This document shows, piece by piece, positions 34,234 to 44,408 of a DNA stretch of 64,000 nucleotides. Where the stretch lies: positions 6,386,001 through 6,450,000 of the forward strand of contig OZ245814.1 in assembly GCA_965228415.1 (NCBI GenBank), read 5' to 3'. Every line of letters begins with the position of its first letter. Position 1 is the stretch's first letter. A program made the position numbers and the translations under genes. The notes below the pieces were generated by a model, which was not told the DNA's origin, did not search any database, and worked only from the letters and a program-made list of their open reading frames with translations. Source of the DNA: Agaribacillus sp965228415. GTDB taxonomy: Bacteria > Bacteroidota > Bacteroidia > Cytophagales > Cyclobacteriaceae.

Positions 34234-35856
34234 ATGAAACCATATAGACGCCTGCAGACCCTATTGGCCCAGCCTATGATAGCCTGCCTGTTATGCTGTG
34301 TATTGAGGAGTACAATTTGTATTGCGCAACAAGATGATCTTGGAAACATTGATTTCCCGACCAGTGGCAAGGCCATAGCCCAAAATGACTTTATCATGGG
34401 AATGCTTTTGCTTCATAGTTTCGAATATGATGACGCGGCTGAATTTTTTCGCAAAGCTCAAAAAAAGGATCCCGGTTTTGCGATGGCTTACTGGGGTGAG
34501 GCAATGACTTATAACCACCCCATTTGGTTTCAGCAGGAAAAAAACAGCGCTACCAGCGCTTTGAACAAAATTGCGCCTACCCCCACACAAAGACTTCAAA
34601 AGTGTCAATTGCCTGTTGAAAAAGCCCTGATGGCTGCGGCGGATGTTTTGTATGGAGAAGGAACTAAGAAAGAGCGTGATCTGAAATATATGGAATTTTT
34701 AAAAGATTTGCGTGACAAGTATCCTGAAAATCATGAAATTTCCTGTTTTTATGCCTTATCCCTGATGGGGAGCAGGCACAATGGCAGGCACATTCCTACC
34801 TATTTAAAAGCAGCCGGCATAACGGAGAAGGTTTTAGAGAAAAATCCCAGGCACCCGGGCGCTTTGCATTATACGATCCATGCCTATGATGAGCCCACCC
34901 ACGCACATTTGGGTCTTCCTGCTGCCAACGCTTATGCGCGGGTAGCCCCGGGTTCTGAACATGCCCTGCACATGCCTTCACATATATTTGTAGCCCTTGG
35001 CATGTGGGATGAGGTGGTAGCTTCAAATGAGGCATCCTGGGAGGCAGGTGAACAAAGAGTTAAACTTAAAAAACTGCATCATGCACAAAGGGCCTACCAT
35101 TCATTGCTTTGGTTGACCTATGGCTATTTACAGCAGGAGCGGTTTGAGGCGGCGAAAAAGATGATAGCAATTATACAGGACGATGTTAAACACCATACCA
35201 CAGGAAGGGCAAAAGTGCATCTCAACCAAATGAGGGCTGCTTACCTGGTCAACTCCCGAAAATGGGATGACGATGTGGGAGATATAAAAATTAATTTAGG
35301 TAGCATTGGACTTGTCAACACTTCTCTGAACGCTTTCATAAACGGTATGGTAGCCCTGGAGAGGAACAATGTGACAAATGCCGAAAAAATGGTAAGAGAG
35401 ATAGCCGGGCTGAGGCAGAAAAAGGTGCCCCAAACGTTGGATGCTGACCTGACCATGTGCTATGCGCCGGGAACTATGCCTAAAAAGACACAGGAGGCCA
35501 GAATATCACTGATTTTAGAAAATGAGTTGCAAGCTGCAATTTTTATAAAGCAAAACAAGTTATCGGCAGCTGAGTCGATTTTGAAGAAAGCCATTGCTTT
35601 GGAAGAGAACATGTCGTTTAGTTTTGGACCACCCGTCATTGCCAAGCCACCGCAAGAGCTTTACGGGGAATTTTTGCTGGCAAATAATCGGCCTGAGGAG
35701 GCATTGGCACAGTTCGAACAGGTATTTGAAAGGGCGCCTAAAAGAACTCTGGCGCTAAGAGGCTATGCTATGGCTGCCGGCAGATCAAATAAACCGCAAA
35801 AGGCCAAAGAGGCCCTGAATATGTTACACGAAATTGTGGTGGTTGAGAGCCATTGA
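34234..35856 (+). CDS. Exported TPR-repeat protein
   Basis: 540 residues with an N-terminal signal peptide (about 1-31, ending near STICIAQ). TPR units are visible at both ends: FIMGMLLLHSFEYDDAAEFFRKAQKKDPGFAMAYWGEAM near residues 52-90 and YGEFLLANNRPEEALAQFEQVFERAPKRTLAL near the C-terminus. The middle has conserved histidine-rich patches (GALHYTIHAYDEPTHAHLG; GSEHALHMPSHIFVALGMWDEV) of a widespread but uncharacterised TPR family. It probably acts in the periplasm. It is divergent from trpS and appears monocistronic. Confidence 0.88.
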   Translation: MKPYRRLQTLLAQPMIACLLCCVLRSTICIAQQDDLGNIDFPTSGKAIAQNDFIMGMLLLHSFEYDDAAEFFRKAQKKDPGFAMAYWGEAMTYNHPIWFQQEKNSATSALNKIAPTPTQRLQKCQLPVEKALMAAADVLYGEGTKKERDLKYMEFLKDLRDKYPENHEISCFYALSLMGSRHNGRHIPTYLKAAGITEKVLEKNPRHPGALHYTIHAYDEPTHAHLGLPAANAYARVAPGSEHALHMPSHIFVALGMWDEVVASNEASWEAGEQRVKLKKLHHAQRAYHSLLWLTYGYLQQERFEAAKKMIAIIQDDVKHHTTGRAKVHLNQMRAAYLVNSRKWDDDVGDIKINLGSIGLVNTSLNAFINGMVALERNNVTNAEKMVREIAGLRQKKVPQTLDADLTMCYAPGTMPKKTQEARISLILENELQAAIFIKQNKLSAAESILKKAIALEENMSFSFGPPVIAKPPQELYGEFLLANNRPEEALAQFEQVFERAPKRTLALRGYAMAAGRSNKPQKAKEALNMLHEIVVVESH

Positions 35857-36115
35857 CTTAATACCAGCGTGGTTTAAACGTCTGATGTGCTGTTGATACC
35901 ATACAATTTTCATTTTATTGTTTGCATAAGAGGTTAAAGTTTTTCATTTTCAAACAACAGATGGAATTCATGTGAGCCTGGTTCTTTTTTAGGGAGGAGG
36001 ATCAGGGAGGTCAACCGTTAAATCGTAGGTATGGATTTCATAACTTATCAATTCCAGGCAACACTTTTTAAAAAAGATCTTTCAGTTCAATTAATCATTA
36101 TAAAGGTTTAGCAAT

Positions 36116-37063
36116 ATGAAGGCTGTTATTTTTGAAAGATTTGGCCCCCCGTCAGTGTTACAATATCGGGTGGTAGGTGAACCGGAGTTTTCAAAAGATC
36201 AAATACTCATACAGGTAAAGGCCTGTTCGGTTAATCCCGTTGATTACAAAATCAGGCGTGGGAGCCTAAAGATGATTTCCGGAAAAAAATTTCCTAAAGC
36301 TGTAGGAAGCGATTTTTCCGGTGTGGTGAAGGCCGTTGGCGAGGATGTCAAAACGTTTAAGCCCGGCGATGAAGTTTACGGATCTTTAAATACGGTGGTT
36401 GGCGGTGCCTGTAGTGAAATGGTGGTGGCCTCCGAAAATATGATCAGCTTGAAACCCGAGGGAATGGGTTTTGCAGAGGCAGCCGGCTTGCCAATTGCTG
36501 CCCTGACAGCCCTTGAGTCGTTGAGAGACCTGGGCGGGTTAAAAGCCAAACAGCATGTTTTAATTAATGGTTGTACGGGGGGCGTGGGATCTATGGCCGT
36601 TCAAATAGCAAAGTATTATGGGGCCATTGTCACCGGTGTTTGCCGGACGGAAAATGTGACATTGGCAAAAGAACTGGGCGTGGACGAGGTGATTGATTAT
36701 AAAAAAGATGATTTATGGGGATCCACCCATTCGTTTGATATATTTTTTGATGTGGCTGCCACCGGCAGCTATGCCAACGCCAAAAAATTGTTAAAACCAC
36801 AGGGTACTTATATATCGACCCTACCGGGCCTGCAATCGGTGTTGCTTTGGCCGCTCCTCAACATGATAAGCTCTAAAAAAGCAAAGGCAATTTTATTAAA
36901 AAAACAACAGGATGACTGGCAGGTGCTAAATGAAATGATCGATAGGGGAGGTTTAAAGGTGATTGTCGATAAAGTCTTTCCGATAGATCAGATCGAAGCT
37001 GCCCATGAATATGCCGAATCCGGAAAGGTGAGGGGCAAGATCGCCATTAGCGTTGGAGAGTAG
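36116..37063 (+). CDS. NAD(P)-dependent quinone-oxidoreductase-like MDR protein
   Basis: 315 residues, medium-chain dehydrogenase fold. The N-terminal GroES-like domain has VNPVDYKIRRGS and GSDFSGVVKAVGEDVKTFKPGDEVYG. The cofactor domain has LINGCTGGVGSMAVQIAKYYGA, a Rossmann loop with AxxGxxG-type spacing, and VIDYKKDD. The structural and catalytic zinc cysteines of classical alcohol dehydrogenases are absent, so it belongs to the zinc-free quinone oxidoreductase branch using NADPH. The substrate is unknown. It ends 12 bp from the convergent TolC gene. Confidence 0.92.
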   Translation: MKAVIFERFGPPSVLQYRVVGEPEFSKDQILIQVKACSVNPVDYKIRRGSLKMISGKKFPKAVGSDFSGVVKAVGEDVKTFKPGDEVYGSLNTVVGGACSEMVVASENMISLKPEGMGFAEAAGLPIAALTALESLRDLGGLKAKQHVLINGCTGGVGSMAVQIAKYYGAIVTGVCRTENVTLAKELGVDEVIDYKKDDLWGSTHSFDIFFDVAATGSYANAKKLLKPQGTYISTLPGLQSVLLWPLLNMISSKKAKAILLKKQQDDWQVLNEMIDRGGLKVIVDKVFPIDQIEAAHEYAESGKVRGKIAISVGE

Positions 37064-37075
37064 CCTCGTTATATT

Positions 37076-38404
37076 TTAGTTAGGGGCAACACTGGTCAAA
37101 ATACTTCCGCTTAGCCTGAGCAATTCAATTTCCGCCAGTTTAGCGTTTAGCCGGGCATCCAAAAGACGATTTTGGCTGTCGACGGCATTTCTTTGTGCTT
37201 CCCGGAGTTCCAGTGAGGTGCCGGCTCCCAACTCATAGCGATCGAGGGCTATCTGTCCATTCTCAAGGGCAATTGTAACATTTGTTTCTTCCAGGCCAAT
37301 TAGCTTCAGGTTATTAGTGTAGTTTATATAGGCGGCATTTACGGCGCCACGGAGTGACAACTCCAGCGATTCTTTTTCGAGTTGACTGATTTCCCGCTGT
37401 ATTTTGGCATTTTGAATTTCTCTGGTTTTGTTAAACCCATCAAAAATATTCCATGAAGCCGAAAAACCGTAGCTGATACCATTGATAGAGGAAGATCTGA
37501 GCTGTCCCGCATCATTGTTAGAGGTGCCTTGATTGTAAGAAAGCCCCAGGTTAAGTTTTGGATAACGTTCTGCAGCCAGCTCCTTATATTCCAGGAAGGC
37601 AACATTTTGATCACTGATGGCGCTTAATAGCGATGGATTTAGATCGCTTACCTTTTGCAATAGCAGCTCCAGCTGCAACTCCGGGTTTACATCGATTGAC
37701 TCGCTGGCCAGAAATATTGCTTTACTATCTCGGCCTAACAGCAGGTTTAAATCAATTCTGGCATTGTTCAGAAGCTCCTCCTGTCTCAGGACATTGGATT
37801 GATCTGTATTATAATCCACCTGTGCTGTCAAATAGTTTAACTTTGAACCTTTACCTACTTCATACCTGGATTTGGCGAAGGCGCGCCTGGCCTCTGAAAT
37901 CTCCAGTGTTTCTTTGAGTACCGCCAGCCGGTCCTGTTCAAAAACAATCTGGTAATAGGTATTGTAAATCGCGGCGATGGTATTTTCTACAGTCACCTTT
38001 TTTTTCAGTAATCCCTGGCTTTCGAGTTCAACGAGTCTGTCTCTGGCAATAAACATGGCCAGGCCGTCAAAGATAGTCCAGTTAAAGTTTGCGCCAGCAT
38101 TAAAGCGGTCTGACTTGGCGCCGTCGCGGTTAACGTCAAATGTACCTTCGGACCCCTGGATTTGAAGTTCAACATCCTGGGTCTGAAAAGTTTTATCTAC
38201 CGAGAGGTCCACGGTAGGCAAGAATCCTGCATTTCCCAAACTATTATTGTTGCTGTTAATTTGTTGGTCTTTTTCCGCGATTTTTATATCAAAGTTGTTT
38301 TCCAGGCCAATGGCTACGGCATCTTTCAGGCTTAAAATTTCCTGTGCTTTGAGGCATGGAATCATAAAAGCAATCAGGCAAAATATCCTTAGTTTTTTAC
38401 TCAT
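37076..38404 (-). CDS. TolC-family outer-membrane efflux channel
   Basis: 442 residues with a signal peptide (LRIFCLIAFMIPCLKAQ) and the two OEP repeats of TolC proteins, for example LVELESQGLLKKKVTVENTI with YEVGKGSKLNYLTAQVDYNTDQSN, and RYELGAGTSLELREAQRNAVDSQNRLLDARLNAKLAEIELLRLSG. It forms the outer-membrane tunnel of the RND pump encoded immediately upstream (13 bp gap). The order adaptor, pump, channel is a complete tripartite operon. Confidence 0.94.
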   Translation of the reverse strand: MSKKLRIFCLIAFMIPCLKAQEILSLKDAVAIGLENNFDIKIAEKDQQINSNNNSLGNAGFLPTVDLSVDKTFQTQDVELQIQGSEGTFDVNRDGAKSDRFNAGANFNWTIFDGLAMFIARDRLVELESQGLLKKKVTVENTIAAIYNTYYQIVFEQDRLAVLKETLEISEARRAFAKSRYEVGKGSKLNYLTAQVDYNTDQSNVLRQEELLNNARIDLNLLLGRDSKAIFLASESIDVNPELQLELLLQKVSDLNPSLLSAISDQNVAFLEYKELAAERYPKLNLGLSYNQGTSNNDAGQLRSSSINGISYGFSASWNIFDGFNKTREIQNAKIQREISQLEKESLELSLRGAVNAAYINYTNNLKLIGLEETNVTIALENGQIALDRYELGAGTSLELREAQRNAVDSQNRLLDARLNAKLAEIELLRLSGSILTSVAPN

Positions 38405-38417
38405 TCTTAATAAATTA

Positions 38418-41400
38418 TTAAAATCTGGCCACTCTTTTTTCTTTACTGCTGATGAAAGAATAGATGGCCGGAATTACGTATAAGGTGAGGATTGTTGAAA
38501 AGATTAACCCCCCTATAACGGATAAACCCATGGAAATCCTGCTTTCAGCACCGGCGCCAAGCGCCAGGGCAATGGGTAATATACCGAGGATGGTAGAAAA
38601 GCTGGTCATCATTATCGGTCTGAATCTGGCCTCGGCAGCATTGATGATGGCATCCATCAATGTTTCACCCTGGGCTTTTCTCTGGTTGGCAAATTCTACG
38701 ATTAATATGCCATTTTTTGTCACAAGTCCAATCAGCATGATGATACCTATCTGGCTAAAAATATTTAATGATTGCTGAAAGAGCCATAAAGTAAGCAGCG
38801 CACCGGCAATGGCCAAAGGAACGGTAAACATGATAATCAAAGGATCCTTAAAGCTTTCGAATTGTGCTGAAAGTGACAAATAGATAAGTACCAGAGCAAA
38901 TACAAAGGCGAATAATAGGCTTGATTTACTTTCCTTAAATTCATTTGATGTGCCTTTCAGTGTTGTAGAGTAGCTATCATCCAAAACCTCATTGCCGATT
39001 TCTTCCATCACCTGTATGCCCTTACCCAGAGTCTGGCCCGGTGCCAGACTGGCAGAAACGGTAGCTGCCACAAAACGGTTGTATCGATATAGTTGCGGCG
39101 GATTGATATGCTCCTTCATTTTTACCAGGTTATCTAATTGAATGAGTTCACCGCTCCGGTTCCGGACATAAACAGATTGCAGGTCCAGTGGATCATTGCG
39201 ATTTTCGCGGGTTACCTGGCCTATTACCTGGTATTGCTTTCCGTCCATAATAAAATAACCAAAACGCTGGCCGCTAAAAGCCAGTTGTAAGGTTTGCGCG
39301 ATGTCCAAAACTGAAACCCCTAATGCTCTCGCTTTTTCCCGGTCGATTTCTATATTAATTTCAGGCTTGTTAAATTTCAAATCCAGGTTGACAAAGTTAA
39401 AAGTCGGGTTTTGATAGGCCTTTTCCATAAATTTTGGTAGAGCCTCTTTTAATTTATCGAGATTTTGGGACTGGATAACAAATTGCAGCGGCAAATTGCT
39501 TCCTCCTCCTCTTCCTCCGATCGTTTCAGGCTGGATAACAAAAGCACGGGCTTTGGTATTACTTTGTATTTTGGGTGTCAGTGCCATCGCAATTTCCTGC
39601 TGTGATCTTTCCCTTTCGTCCGCTGGCTTTAAGATGGTAAAAACAAAGGCTGAATTCACAGAGCTGGCAGCGCCGAAACCGGGAGATGTCACCGAGCCTA
39701 CAAAATTCTTTTCAGGAACTTCCTCCAGGGTAGTTTTTACAATCTCGTCTACATAATTATCCATGTACTCAAACGTCACACCTTCCGGTCCGGTAGCGAA
39801 AATTCTGAAACTGTTACGGTCTTCTCTTGGTGATAATTCAGATGGCAAAACCGGGTAGATTAAATACCCCAATCCTACAGCCAGCGCCATAATTACAAAA
39901 GCCAGCCACCGCTGTTTCATAAAGGCCTCCAATGACCTGTTATAACCTTTGTTTAGCCAAATGAAAAAGGGCTCCGTAATAGTGTAGAAACGCGGTTTTT
40001 TCTTTCGCATTTTCAAAAGCTTGGTACTGAGCATTGGTGTGACGGTTAAGGCCACAAACGAAGAAATAACCACCGCGCCAGCCACCACAACACCGAATTC
40101 CCTGAACAACCTGCCTGTCAAACCCTGCAAAAAGATCAGCGGTAGAAAAACTGCCACCAGGGAGACTGTAGTGGAAATTACCGCAAAAAATATCTCCTGG
40201 GTTCCTTTAATACCAGCTTGCTTGGGCGCCTCTCCTCTTTCAATTCTTTTGTAAATATTTTCTAATACCACGATCGTATCATCGACTACCAACCCGATGG
40301 CCAGTATAACACCAAGCAGCGTCAACACATTGATGGAAAACCCCATGATATACATAAAAAAGAACGAGCCGATCAAAGAAATGGGTATGGTTACCACCGG
40401 TATGACCGTGGTGCGCCAATCCCTTAAAAACAGGAAAATAATGATTACCACCAGGCTAAAAGCAGTAATTATGGTTTGCTGCACCTCTGTGATAGAAGTT
40501 TTGATGTATTCGGTGCTATCGAATACAATAGCGGCTTCAACATCACCGGGAAGGTCTTTTTTAATGGATTCAAACCTTTTGTAAAATTCATCTGCAATAT
40601 TAATATGGTTGGAACCGGGCTGTGCGATCAGGATGGGCATTACCATGGGAATCCCATCCCTTTTTAAAACCGTGCGAAGGTTTTCCGGAGACAACTCTGC
40701 ATTGCCTATATCCTGAAATTTTACAATATTAAATTCATCCTCTTTGATGATAAGGTTGTTAAATTCCTGCGGTGTATTCAGCCGGCCGTTGGTGCGTACA
40801 GTAAGCTCAGTATTGGCACCCTCTACTCTGCCCGTAGGTAGCTCAATGTTATTGTTATTAACGGCATTAAGCACATCAAGGGGTGTGAGCTGATAGGCTG
40901 CTAATTTCAATGGGTCCAGCCATAGTCTCATCGAATATTTTTTGGCTCCCCAGATCCGGGATTCACTTACACCCGGAATGGTTTGCAAACGCTCTTTAAT
41001 AATATTATCAGCAATCAACGTAAGGTCCAGGAGGGAGCGGGTATCACTTCTCAGGCTGGTGATAATGATAGGAAAAGAGTCGGCATCCGCCTTCGCCACG
41101 ATGGGCGGATCTGTATCAGGAGGTAAACTTCTTTGCGCCCGCGAAACCCGGTCCCTTACATCATTGGCTGCCGCCTCCAAATCTATGCCTAATTCAAATT
41201 CCACCGTAATGGTGCTTCTGCCATCCCGGCTAACAGAGGTCAGCGATTTGATGCCGGCGATACCGTTTATTGACTCTTCAAGCGGCTCGGTAATTTGTGA
41301 TTCGATAATATCGGCGTTGGCCCCTGTGTAGTTGCTTGTTACAGTAATAATCGGGGGGTCGACGCTGGGATACTCCCGAACGCCTAAAAAGTTAAAACCT

Positions 41401-41480
41401 ACCAGGCCAAAAATCACGATAACGATAGACATTACTATCGCCAAAACCGGCCGTTCGATACTAATGGAAGTTAAACTCAT
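38418..41480 (-). CDS. RND efflux pump inner-membrane subunit (HAE1/AcrB-like)
   Basis: 1020 residues, the usual length. It begins MSLTSISIERPVLAIVMSIVIVIFGLVGF, with two large periplasmic loops and twelve membrane helices. The proton-relay aspartate pair is visible in the TM4 segment GLVVDDTIVVLENIYKRIE, and further family blocks are FREFGVVVAGAVVISSFVALTVTPML and RFRPIMMTSFSTILGILPIALA. It should drive proton-coupled export of hydrophobic or amphipathic compounds. The gene is 3 bp after the adaptor gene and 13 bp before the TolC gene. Confidence 0.96.
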   Translation of the reverse strand: MSLTSISIERPVLAIVMSIVIVIFGLVGFNFLGVREYPSVDPPIITVTSNYTGANADIIESQITEPLEESINGIAGIKSLTSVSRDGRSTITVEFELGIDLEAAANDVRDRVSRAQRSLPPDTDPPIVAKADADSFPIIITSLRSDTRSLLDLTLIADNIIKERLQTIPGVSESRIWGAKKYSMRLWLDPLKLAAYQLTPLDVLNAVNNNNIELPTGRVEGANTELTVRTNGRLNTPQEFNNLIIKEDEFNIVKFQDIGNAELSPENLRTVLKRDGIPMVMPILIAQPGSNHINIADEFYKRFESIKKDLPGDVEAAIVFDSTEYIKTSITEVQQTIITAFSLVVIIIFLFLRDWRTTVIPVVTIPISLIGSFFFMYIMGFSINVLTLLGVILAIGLVVDDTIVVLENIYKRIERGEAPKQAGIKGTQEIFFAVISTTVSLVAVFLPLIFLQGLTGRLFREFGVVVAGAVVISSFVALTVTPMLSTKLLKMRKKKPRFYTITEPFFIWLNKGYNRSLEAFMKQRWLAFVIMALAVGLGYLIYPVLPSELSPREDRNSFRIFATGPEGVTFEYMDNYVDEIVKTTLEEVPEKNFVGSVTSPGFGAASSVNSAFVFTILKPADERERSQQEIAMALTPKIQSNTKARAFVIQPETIGGRGGGSNLPLQFVIQSQNLDKLKEALPKFMEKAYQNPTFNFVNLDLKFNKPEINIEIDREKARALGVSVLDIAQTLQLAFSGQRFGYFIMDGKQYQVIGQVTRENRNDPLDLQSVYVRNRSGELIQLDNLVKMKEHINPPQLYRYNRFVAATVSASLAPGQTLGKGIQVMEEIGNEVLDDSYSTTLKGTSNEFKESKSSLLFAFVFALVLIYLSLSAQFESFKDPLIIMFTVPLAIAGALLTLWLFQQSLNIFSQIGIIMLIGLVTKNGILIVEFANQRKAQGETLMDAIINAAEARFRPIMMTSFSTILGILPIALALGAGAESRISMGLSVIGGLIFSTILTLYVIPAIYSFISSKEKRVARF

Positions 41481-41483
41481 GAC

Positions 41484-42557
41484 TTAATTGGTTAAAGTGA
41501 CAGATACATCCGCCCCAGGTCTTAGCTGCAAAACGCCTGATGTTATGAGCGTGTCCTGCGGATTGAGACCGCCGGTCACTTCTACCTCACGCTCGGTACG
41601 AAGGCCAATTTCAACTTTTTGGGTTTCAGCTTTTCCCCCTTTCATCAAATAAACTTTATGACCTCCCAACTCGGGAATAACTGCCTCAGTTGGAATCATG
41701 ATCGCGTTATCAAAAGAATTAAAAACCAATTCAATTCTGGCAAACTGGCCAGGTAATAACGCCTGATCCTTATTGGGGCTGACGGCTCTCATTTTAAGTG
41801 TGCGTGTATTGGGATCAACTTGTGGCTCAATAGCATATATTTTTCCGGGCCTGAAGTCTTTCAGTGCATCTGTAATAAACCTGATTTGGTCGTTGACCTT
41901 TACCCTGCTGCTGTATTTTCCAGGAATCGAAAAATCAATTTTTGCTGGATCATTACTGAAAAGGTAGGCAATAGGCTGATTGGGTGTAATGTAACTTCCT
42001 TCACTTATATACCTTAAACCGATCGTTCCGCTAAACGGAGCTCTGATTTTTGTTTTAGCTAACTGTGCCTGTACCAGTTTTAAGTCTGCCTCCCCACTCT
42101 TTAATTCTGTTAACGCTATATCATATTCCTCCTGGCTGATGGCCTCTTTTGCCAGGAGCTGGTTTTGGCGATACTCACTTTCAGTCAGTAGTTTTTGCTG
42201 GTGCTGCAATTTTTCCAATTGCGCTACCAATTCATCGTCGTTGATGCTTACCAGCAAATCACCTTTTTTAACAGTGCTTCCCTCTTTGAAATAAATACGG
42301 TCAATTTTACCGGAGATCTCACTTTTTAACTCTACCGACTCATTGGGAGTAATTGATCCGGTGATGTTTATCTTGTCGTCGACCTTCTTGGTTTTAACCA
42401 CGACGGCGGAAACAGGTATTTTGGTGGCAAATGATGCTGCCGGAAGGGCACTTTTTCCCTCATCTGATTTTTTTGATCCAAACAGGGTTGGACTTATAAA
42501 GTAAATAAAGATCCCAACAATGGCTATAATGGAAATCCATTTAATACTTTTCTTCAT
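41484..42557 (-). CDS. RND efflux periplasmic adaptor (membrane fusion protein)
   Basis: 357 residues from ATG 42557, giving MKKSIKWISIIAIVGIFIYFI as the N-terminal anchor. The lipoyl/barrel-sandwich halves are KINITGSITPNESVELKSEISGKID plus YFKEGSTVKKGDLLVSIND and, after a helical hairpin (about 100-150), KTKIRAPFSGTIGLRYISEGSYI. The beta-barrel and membrane-proximal domains follow. It links the RND pump to the TolC channel. The 15 residues upstream of this start are not family-like. Confidence 0.94.
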   Translation of the reverse strand: MKKSIKWISIIAIVGIFIYFISPTLFGSKKSDEGKSALPAASFATKIPVSAVVVKTKKVDDKINITGSITPNESVELKSEISGKIDRIYFKEGSTVKKGDLLVSINDDELVAQLEKLQHQQKLLTESEYRQNQLLAKEAISQEEYDIALTELKSGEADLKLVQAQLAKTKIRAPFSGTIGLRYISEGSYITPNQPIAYLFSNDPAKIDFSIPGKYSSRVKVNDQIRFITDALKDFRPGKIYAIEPQVDPNTRTLKMRAVSPNKDQALLPGQFARIELVFNSFDNAIMIPTEAVIPELGGHKVYLMKGGKAETQKVEIGLRTEREVEVTGGLNPQDTLITSGVLQLRPGADVSVTLTN

Positions 42558-42812
42558 TGGATTGATGTGATTTTGTCCCCGTGACTCTGTAAATCTATAC
42601 AATAATTAGCGTTAGTCAGGCTGATAAGGCAAAAGATATCAACATTAATCACCAAGCCAACCTTCTCGAACAAACGATGTATTTCCATAATGGTTTTGAA
42701 CGCTTAACAATATTTGAAAAAAAAATAGTATTATCGCAATTCGCGCGTGTCGCATTTCCGGAGATAGCATCCGGATCAGGTTTAATTGTATCAGTTAAAT
42801 GTTATTTATACG

Positions 42813-43226
42813 ATGGATAAAATACAGGAGGGACATACATTTGAAATGGATTTTTCCTTTACGCAGGATGAGGTAGTAGCTTTTGCTGAAGTAACGGGAG
42901 ACAAAAACCCTATTCACATTGATGCCGGCTATGCGGAAAATACTATCTACAAAAAACCCATTATGCACGGATATCTTGGGGGCAGTGTCTTTTCAAAAAT
43001 TTTCGGGAATCATTTTCCGGGTGAAGGAACCGTCTATTTAAATCAGAAACTGGAATTCCGTCGTCCTATGTATGCCGGTGAAAACTACAAGGCGGTTTTA
43101 AAGGTTCTGGAAATCCATGAGTCGAGGCACAGGGCTTTGATTGAAACGAGGATCATCAATGTGGCAGATCAGAAACCCGTTATTACCGGTGAGGCGAATG
43201 TGATCCATAAAACCTTGATTGGATGA
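42813..43226 (+). CDS. MaoC-family (R)-specific hydratase
   Basis: 137 residues from ATG 42813, one hot-dog fold. The hydratase signature is VTGDKNPIHIDAGYAENTIYKKPIMHGYL: the Asp and His of the DxNPxH motif form the catalytic dyad used to hydrate trans-2-enoyl-CoA to (R)-3-hydroxyacyl-CoA. The size fits single-domain PhaJ-like enzymes. Whether the acyl chain feeds lipid synthesis or breakdown is unknown. It is divergent from the RND operon and is not linked to other fatty-acid genes here. Confidence 0.9.
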   Translation: MDKIQEGHTFEMDFSFTQDEVVAFAEVTGDKNPIHIDAGYAENTIYKKPIMHGYLGGSVFSKIFGNHFPGEGTVYLNQKLEFRRPMYAGENYKAVLKVLEIHESRHRALIETRIINVADQKPVITGEANVIHKTLIG

Positions 43227-43244
43227 TAAAATATGCGGGCTGTT

Positions 43245-44300
43245 TTAGCGGCAAGCCTCAAATATTCTTTTCAAATCACTTTCCTCCAATATCATTCTGT
43301 CATATTCCTGTAGGGGAGACCATTTGACCAGTCTTATTTTTCCATGGTCTATTTCTATGCCAGTGATGGCGCCATTGCTAAAAGAGCAACAGCCGGTATT
43401 AAAATAGCAGGGTTTCCTGGAACCTTTCTCGATTTTCATATTAGTACCGCCATAATCTTTTTGAATCCTCCTCAGTTCGGTGACAGCAGCTGATTTTTCC
43501 TTTTCCAGTAAAGCAATATCTTTCATCGGATTTTTGAGGCTGGCATTGATTTCATGTTGTAATTTCACAATTTTGGATGTCAGGAAATCGGCGTGGGTGA
43601 AAGACATAAACACGGGCTGATGCGTATGACCACAGATAATAACAAGTCTTGATTTTGCAGAAGCCCAGCTAAACATATCCAGGTCCAGCTCAGATTTTAA
43701 CTGTATGTTTGTCGAAGGTGTGGACAGGGGAATATTAAACCACTTTTGAATATATCGCCATCCATACCGTACAAAAAAACGACTTATCTCGGCGAACCTT
43801 TCACTGGCTGCTGTACCCTGATGGCCGTGAACAAACAACATGGTGCCTATCGCTTTTTGTTGATCATGGAAGTTGAGCCTGATACACTCATAGGCCTCAA
43901 TACCGGTAAAAATATCTCCCAGATGCTTCTTTAAAAAACTTTTTGCCCGCCAGACTTCATCGTGGTTGCCCCAAATTCTGATCAGCCGGTTTTCCTGATA
44001 AAATGCACTTTCTTTTTCCAGCACCTCCCGGTAGCTTTTGATAACAATTTTGAAGGGGTTTTCCCAAAACTCCTCCACATCGCCCAGGAGAATCAAAGTA
44101 AAACCCTGCTGTAAATAATAATCCAGAGCCTTTAAATACGTGACCTCGTTGTTTAAGAAATCATCGGCGCCATCTCTTCTCCCCCGGTGATGATCGGAAA
44201 AGATAATGAATTTGCCCGTATCAATGTCTACTGTTCTTGACTCGCTGTTTTTATTAACACGGTCCAGCGCTCTGTGCACATGTTTTCTGTTGTTAGGCAT
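43245..44300 (-). CDS. Calcineurin-like metallophosphoesterase
   Basis: 351 residues. Metal-binding motifs are in order: FSDHHRG with D36 and H38, LLGDVEEFW with D74, WGNHDEVW with N112 and H113, and a later CGHTHQPVF at about residue 225. The Asp-x-His, GD, GNHD and GHTH set defines the two-metal phosphoesterase core. There is no signal peptide. It may act on a nucleotide or lipid phosphate, as the UDP-diacylglucosamine hydrolases LpxH/LpxG do, but the assignment to any substrate is not supported. It is convergent with the MaoC gene, 18 bp apart. Confidence 0.9.
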   Translation of the reverse strand: MPNNRKHVHRALDRVNKNSESRTVDIDTGKFIIFSDHHRGRRDGADDFLNNEVTYLKALDYYLQQGFTLILLGDVEEFWENPFKIVIKSYREVLEKESAFYQENRLIRIWGNHDEVWRAKSFLKKHLGDIFTGIEAYECIRLNFHDQQKAIGTMLFVHGHQGTAASERFAEISRFFVRYGWRYIQKWFNIPLSTPSTNIQLKSELDLDMFSWASAKSRLVIICGHTHQPVFMSFTHADFLTSKIVKLQHEINASLKNPMKDIALLEKEKSAAVTELRRIQKDYGGTNMKIEKGSRKPCYFNTGCCSFSNGAITGIEIDHGKIRLVKWSPLQEYDRMILEESDLKRIFEACR

Positions 44301-44408
44301 GCAGCGGCAAGTTAACCAGTTGTAATATATTGTTTAAAACATTATATATCAAAAATAAAGTTTCCCTTTTGGTTGGAGGGATTCCCAAAAATCTGATAAA
44401 GCAAAAAC